A stretch of 64,000 nt of DNA from Mesorhizobium sp. INR15 (lineage in GTDB: Bacteria; Pseudomonadota; Alphaproteobacteria; Rhizobiales; Rhizobiaceae): contig NZ_CP045496.1 in assembly GCF_015500075.1 (NCBI RefSeq), forward strand, positions 6,024,001 through 6,088,000, read 5' to 3'. The translations under genes were made by a program, and so were the position numbers. The notes beneath the pieces are model-generated. The model was not told the origin of the DNA. It did not search any database and saw only the letters and a list, made by a program, of their open reading frames with translations. Numbering within the stretch: the first letter of the stretch is position 1; each line of letters opens with the position of its first letter. This document shows positions 61,114-64,000 of the stretch, in pieces.

Positions 61114-61566
61114 TCAGTTGAGGTGAACAGCCGCGCCCCGGACACGATTCACACCGCTTGCCTGACTGCTCAACTGACTGCCCCGGATCGAGATGCGGCC
61201 ATTCTTCTCGAGAATGATCGAGGCCAGGCCGCAACGCAGTTCGATGCGCTCCTTGGCGTCCAGCGTCACCGTTTCGCCATCGCGAACCACCTGCACCTGA
61301 TCGCGCGCATGCGTTGGATCGACGATGCGGCCAACGACAAGCGGGCGGCCCGGATCACCGCCTTCGAAAAGCAGCGCCACCTCCGCGCCAACCGCCGAGG
61401 AGTCGAGTTTCGCCAGGCTGCGGGCCTTGAGTGCCGTCTCGCCGGGATTGCCGACGAACACCACGAGTGGCACGCCATCCTCGAAACCGATCAACAGCCC
61501 GATGACAACACCCTCGATGCGTTCGGCGGTTTCGTCGCGTCCAGTCATTTCAGTTGTTGAAGACAT
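61114..61566 (-). CDS. DUF6484-type T6SS-associated protein
   Basis: A 150-residue protein with RIEGVVIGLLIGFEDGVPLVVFVGNPG, AEVALLFEGGDPGRPLVVGRI and VTLDAKERIELRCGLASIILEKNGRISIRGSQLSSQASGVNRVRG. The C-terminal half resembles the beta-helical end of VgrG (ASIILEKNGRISIRG against ASINMKKDGTISIKG), so it may form or cap a needle-like beta structure. Start MSSTTEMTG overlaps the vgrG stop by 17 bases and has an AGGG upstream; ATG 61548 is an alternative. Confidence 0.78.
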   Translation of the reverse strand: MSSTTEMTGRDETAERIEGVVIGLLIGFEDGVPLVVFVGNPGETALKARSLAKLDSSAVGAEVALLFEGGDPGRPLVVGRIVDPTHARDQVQVVRDGETVTLDAKERIELRCGLASIILEKNGRISIRGSQLSSQASGVNRVRGAAVHLN

Positions 61567-63877
61567 TGCTACCCTTGATCTTGACGTCGCCGTCAGCTTT
61601 GACCTGGACATCGCCGCTGCCCTGGATACGGATATCCTTGCCCTTGATGGAAATCGTCCCATCCTTCTTCATGTTGATCGAGGCATCGCCGCATACCAGC
61701 GTGATCTCGTCCCCAGCATCGATCATCAGCTTCTTGCCGACCTTGATCAAACTGTCTTCAGTAATCTGAATACCGCTGCCCTTGCCAACCTTGAGCGCGT
61801 GCCCGCCGCCGATTTCGGTGCTGTCATCCGCGGCGATGCTGGCGCTGCGTGCCGCGCCGACGCTGAAGGTCTGGGCGCTGCCAATGGTGACACTCTGGTC
61901 GGCGCCGACAGTGATGGTTTGTGCCGCGCCGACGTTCCAGCTGTCCGCCGTGCCAATACTATGGCTCTGGCTGAGCCCAACCGTGACAGACCGCGTCGCA
62001 CCGATCGTGTTGGCCTGCAGGCCGCCCACGGTTCGGGTCTCGGCGGCGCCAACGGAATCGACACGCGCCGCACCCACGGTAACGGTCTGGACAATCCCCA
62101 CCGTCTGCGAATGATTGGCGTCGATATTTTCCGTCGAGTTCGCAACGACATGGATCGTCTCGTTGGCGCCAACCGTCAGCGACCGGTTCGAGCCGACCGT
62201 CTCGGTGTCGTTCGAGCCGATATTGGTGGTCTGGTTGACGCCGACCTTGACGGTCTTGTTGTTGCCGACGTCCTCATCGAGATTGTGACCGACGGAGTGC
62301 TTCGCGTCGTGATCGATGCGGTCTGACTGGTCGTGCTGGACGAGCTTCTTGCGATCATGCTTGACCAGCAGATGGTGGTCTTTCTGCGCCTGGAAATTGA
62401 CCAGTTCAGAGCCGGCCTTGTCCTCGAACATCAGTTCGTTGTAACCGCCGCCGCCCTTCGACGAGTTGGATTTCCAACCCGATTGCGTCGCGTTGCCGGG
62501 CAATCCGTAAGGCGGCATCTCGGAGGCGTTGTAAACCCTGCCTGTGATGATCGGCAGGTCCGGGTCACCTTCTAAGAAGTCGATGATGACTTCCTGGCCG
62601 ATGCGCGGAATCTGGATGAAGCCCCAGCCGCTGCCGGCCCAGGTCTGTGAGACCCGCACGAAACAGGAGCTGTTCTGGTCCTTCTTGCCCAGACGGTCCC
62701 AGTGGAACTGCACTTTCACCCGGGCATATTTGTCGGTGAATATCTCTTCGCCGGATGGACCGACCACCGTGGCGGTCTGCGGCCCGCGCATGATCGGCCT
62801 TGGCGTGATCCGGGGCGGGCGAAAGGTCAATTTGGTTGGTGCCAGACCGAGAATGACCTTGTAGTTCTCGCCGTCGACGTCCGTGTGAGCTCTGTATCCG
62901 TGATCGAACAGCCTGTATTCGGCGCTGACCACCAGATATTCCTGATTTTGGTCGTCGCGCGGAAAGCCGTGAAGCTTGAAGGTGCATCCCGAGAACAGAC
63001 CGCGCACGGTTCCGACGGCGGCAACGCGCTGATGCACGGCCTGGATTTCCTCGCGCCGGATTGCCGCCAGGCTGTCACCGCGTTTCACCTCGAGATGCGC
63101 GCCACGATGGCGATAGTTCTCGCCCGAAGCCTCCTTGTGGCTGAACGGCTGCGCCGACTTTGCCATCAGGTCAGCGCCGGGTTTTTCGAAATCATAGTCG
63201 GTGTGAGCGTAAGCGCCCGGGCGCACCGCACTGCCCGGGGTCCAATCGTTGATGTATTCGACCTCGTGGCGAGAACTGTGACCTTCGTGATGATAAGGCA
63301 CTTTCTCGTAACCCGGCGCCGGCTTGAGCTTGCTCATCGCATCGGCGAGCACGAGCGTGTGCTTGCCCTCGTCGTGCTCGAAGAAATACAGGATGCCTTC
63401 GTGTTCGAGCAACCGCTGCACGAAATCGAGATCCGTCTCGTCATACTGCACGCAATATTCGCGCGGCGGATAGGACCCTTGCAGGCGCTTCTCGAATTTG
63501 GCCGTGCCGTATTTCGAGAAGATCTTCTCGACGATTTCGACGACGCTCATGTTCTGGAAAATACGGCAATCGGTGGTGTTGCCGAGGAACCAGAGCCATG
63601 GCCTGATGACCGCTTCGTAATATGCCAGCCGATCCTCGGTGCGGGTCAGCCGGAACTCCGAAACCAGGCCGCTGAACCAGCGTTTCGGATCGGATTCGCC
63701 CTCGACCGAGACCGGGCCGCCGAGCATCTTCAGCGGGTCGATATCGAAGCTGGTGCTGACAAAGCCGACCGAATAGGCAAAGCAACGGCTGATCTCATCG
63801 CGCCCGACAAGATGTGTAAAGGTCAACAGGTCGGCGCCAACCGGTGTCTGGACAACCGTGGCACGTTCGCTGGGCAT
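61550..63877 (-). CDS. vgrG: T6SS spike protein VgrG (TssI) with octapeptide-repeat needle
   Basis: A 775-residue VgrG. The gp27-like base covers about 1-370, gp5 OB fold and neck about 375-480 (YARVKVQFHWDRLGKKDQNSSCFVRVSQ, WGFIQIPRIGQEVIIDFLEGDPD, TGRVYNASEMPPY). Then about twenty octapeptide repeats of the type VGxxQTxT (residues about 529-688), which should build a trimeric beta-helix needle, and a DUF2345-like C-terminus. No separate effector extension. AGGAGAGG ribosome site before the ATG, and a sigma-54-type promoter about 40 bases upstream. It heads the vgrG-DUF6484-HEAT operon. Confidence 0.95.
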   Translation of the reverse strand: MPSERATVVQTPVGADLLTFTHLVGRDEISRCFAYSVGFVSTSFDIDPLKMLGGPVSVEGESDPKRWFSGLVSEFRLTRTEDRLAYYEAVIRPWLWFLGNTTDCRIFQNMSVVEIVEKIFSKYGTAKFEKRLQGSYPPREYCVQYDETDLDFVQRLLEHEGILYFFEHDEGKHTLVLADAMSKLKPAPGYEKVPYHHEGHSSRHEVEYINDWTPGSAVRPGAYAHTDYDFEKPGADLMAKSAQPFSHKEASGENYRHRGAHLEVKRGDSLAAIRREEIQAVHQRVAAVGTVRGLFSGCTFKLHGFPRDDQNQEYLVVSAEYRLFDHGYRAHTDVDGENYKVILGLAPTKLTFRPPRITPRPIMRGPQTATVVGPSGEEIFTDKYARVKVQFHWDRLGKKDQNSSCFVRVSQTWAGSGWGFIQIPRIGQEVIIDFLEGDPDLPIITGRVYNASEMPPYGLPGNATQSGWKSNSSKGGGGYNELMFEDKAGSELVNFQAQKDHHLLVKHDRKKLVQHDQSDRIDHDAKHSVGHNLDEDVGNNKTVKVGVNQTTNIGSNDTETVGSNRSLTVGANETIHVVANSTENIDANHSQTVGIVQTVTVGAARVDSVGAAETRTVGGLQANTIGATRSVTVGLSQSHSIGTADSWNVGAAQTITVGADQSVTIGSAQTFSVGAARSASIAADDSTEIGGGHALKVGKGSGIQITEDSLIKVGKKLMIDAGDEITLVCGDASINMKKDGTISIKGKDIRIQGSGDVQVKADGDVKIKGSNVFNN
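61814..62293 (-). repeat. 24-bp (octapeptide) tandem repeats in vgrG
   Basis: About twenty in-frame 24-bp units encode V/I-G-x-x-x-(T/S)-x-x octapeptides such as VGAAQTIT, VGADQSVT and IGSAQTFS. Two units deviate at the Gly (VVANSTEN and IDANHSQT). The DNA copies are diverged, so the array should be fairly stable, but unit number could vary among strains. Confidence 0.85.
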
Positions 63878-63915
63878 GGCCTCTCCTAGACGCGGCCGCT
63901 ATCTATGTTGAGCCT

Positions 63916-63931
63916 AGCACATGTCTTGCCA
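63916..63931 (-). promoter_or_regulatory. Putative sigma-54 (RpoN) promoter of vgrG
   Basis: Read on the minus strand, TGGCAAGACATGTGCT matches the -24/-12 consensus TGGCACGNNNNTTGCW at 11 of 12 defined-type positions except C6 and the first T of TTGC; GG and GC are exactly spaced. It lies about 40 bases upstream of the vgrG start codon. Confidence 0.6.
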
Positions 63932-64000
63932 CGACCAAAGGGGACCACGCGGTCGGCTGCTTCACCGCCATATGAGGATTTTCGGCTTGCAATGCCCTTG

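Overview
The window looks like a chromosomal stretch from an alphaproteobacterium of the order Hyphomicrobiales, most likely Mesorhizobium or a close relative. Reasons: high GC, many ABC-transporter/catabolic operons each with its own regulator, overlapping ATGA gene junctions, AGGAGG-type ribosome sites, and an imp-type type VI secretion system (T6SS). The assignment is an inference from content and style, not from a marker gene. I see no rRNA, tRNA, CRISPR array, insertion sequence or phage.

Layout. (1) 1-11523, aromatic-compound region: a minus-strand peptide/nickel-type ABC transporter (4259-5848 and downstream), an alpha/beta-hydrolase with an MhqO-type ring-cleavage dioxygenase, a maleylacetate reductase with an amidohydrolase-type decarboxylase, and a plus-strand AraC regulator. 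A related 31-bp element lies upstream of the transporter, the dioxygenase and the regulator itself, suggesting one regulon. (2) 11588-24830, a long minus-strand operon: ribose-type ABC transporter, SDR, CaiB-type CoA-transferase, crotonase, aldose-epimerase-like protein, a fused two-domain class I CoA-transferase that lacks the usual catalytic Glu, and an SMP-30 lactonase. An IclR regulator and a leaderless solute-binding-like protein lie upstream. Sugar-type and acyl-CoA-type enzymes together point to an uncharacterised CoA-dependent route for a sugar-like or alicyclic substrate. (3) 24964-29786, a hexuronate/mannonate cluster: uxuA divergent from a FadR-type GntR regulator, SDR, a second diverged mannonate-dehydratase-like gene and an RraA-fold protein; two identical inverted operator boxes lie between uxuA and gntR. 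(4) 30089-36893, a LysR regulator, a BMP/nucleoside-type ABC transporter and an agmatinase-family ureohydrolase. (5) 36920-63877, a complete T6SS: clpV (tssH) on minus, then tssA-B-C-hcp-E-F-G-fha-J-K-L-M-tagF on plus, followed by an effector module.

The T6SS contains all 13 core Tss genes within about 27 kb. Downstream of tagF lie a DUF4150 PAAR-like protein with an HNH-like cysteine/histidine C-terminus (probable nuclease effector), two small related ORFs that are immunity candidates, a DUF2169 adaptor and a ketoacyl-synthase-like protein lacking both catalytic histidines. A convergent vgrG-DUF6484-HEAT operon closes the locus and is preceded by a good sigma-54 promoter match. Fha and TagF are present but no PpkA/PppA kinase-phosphatase pair is seen.
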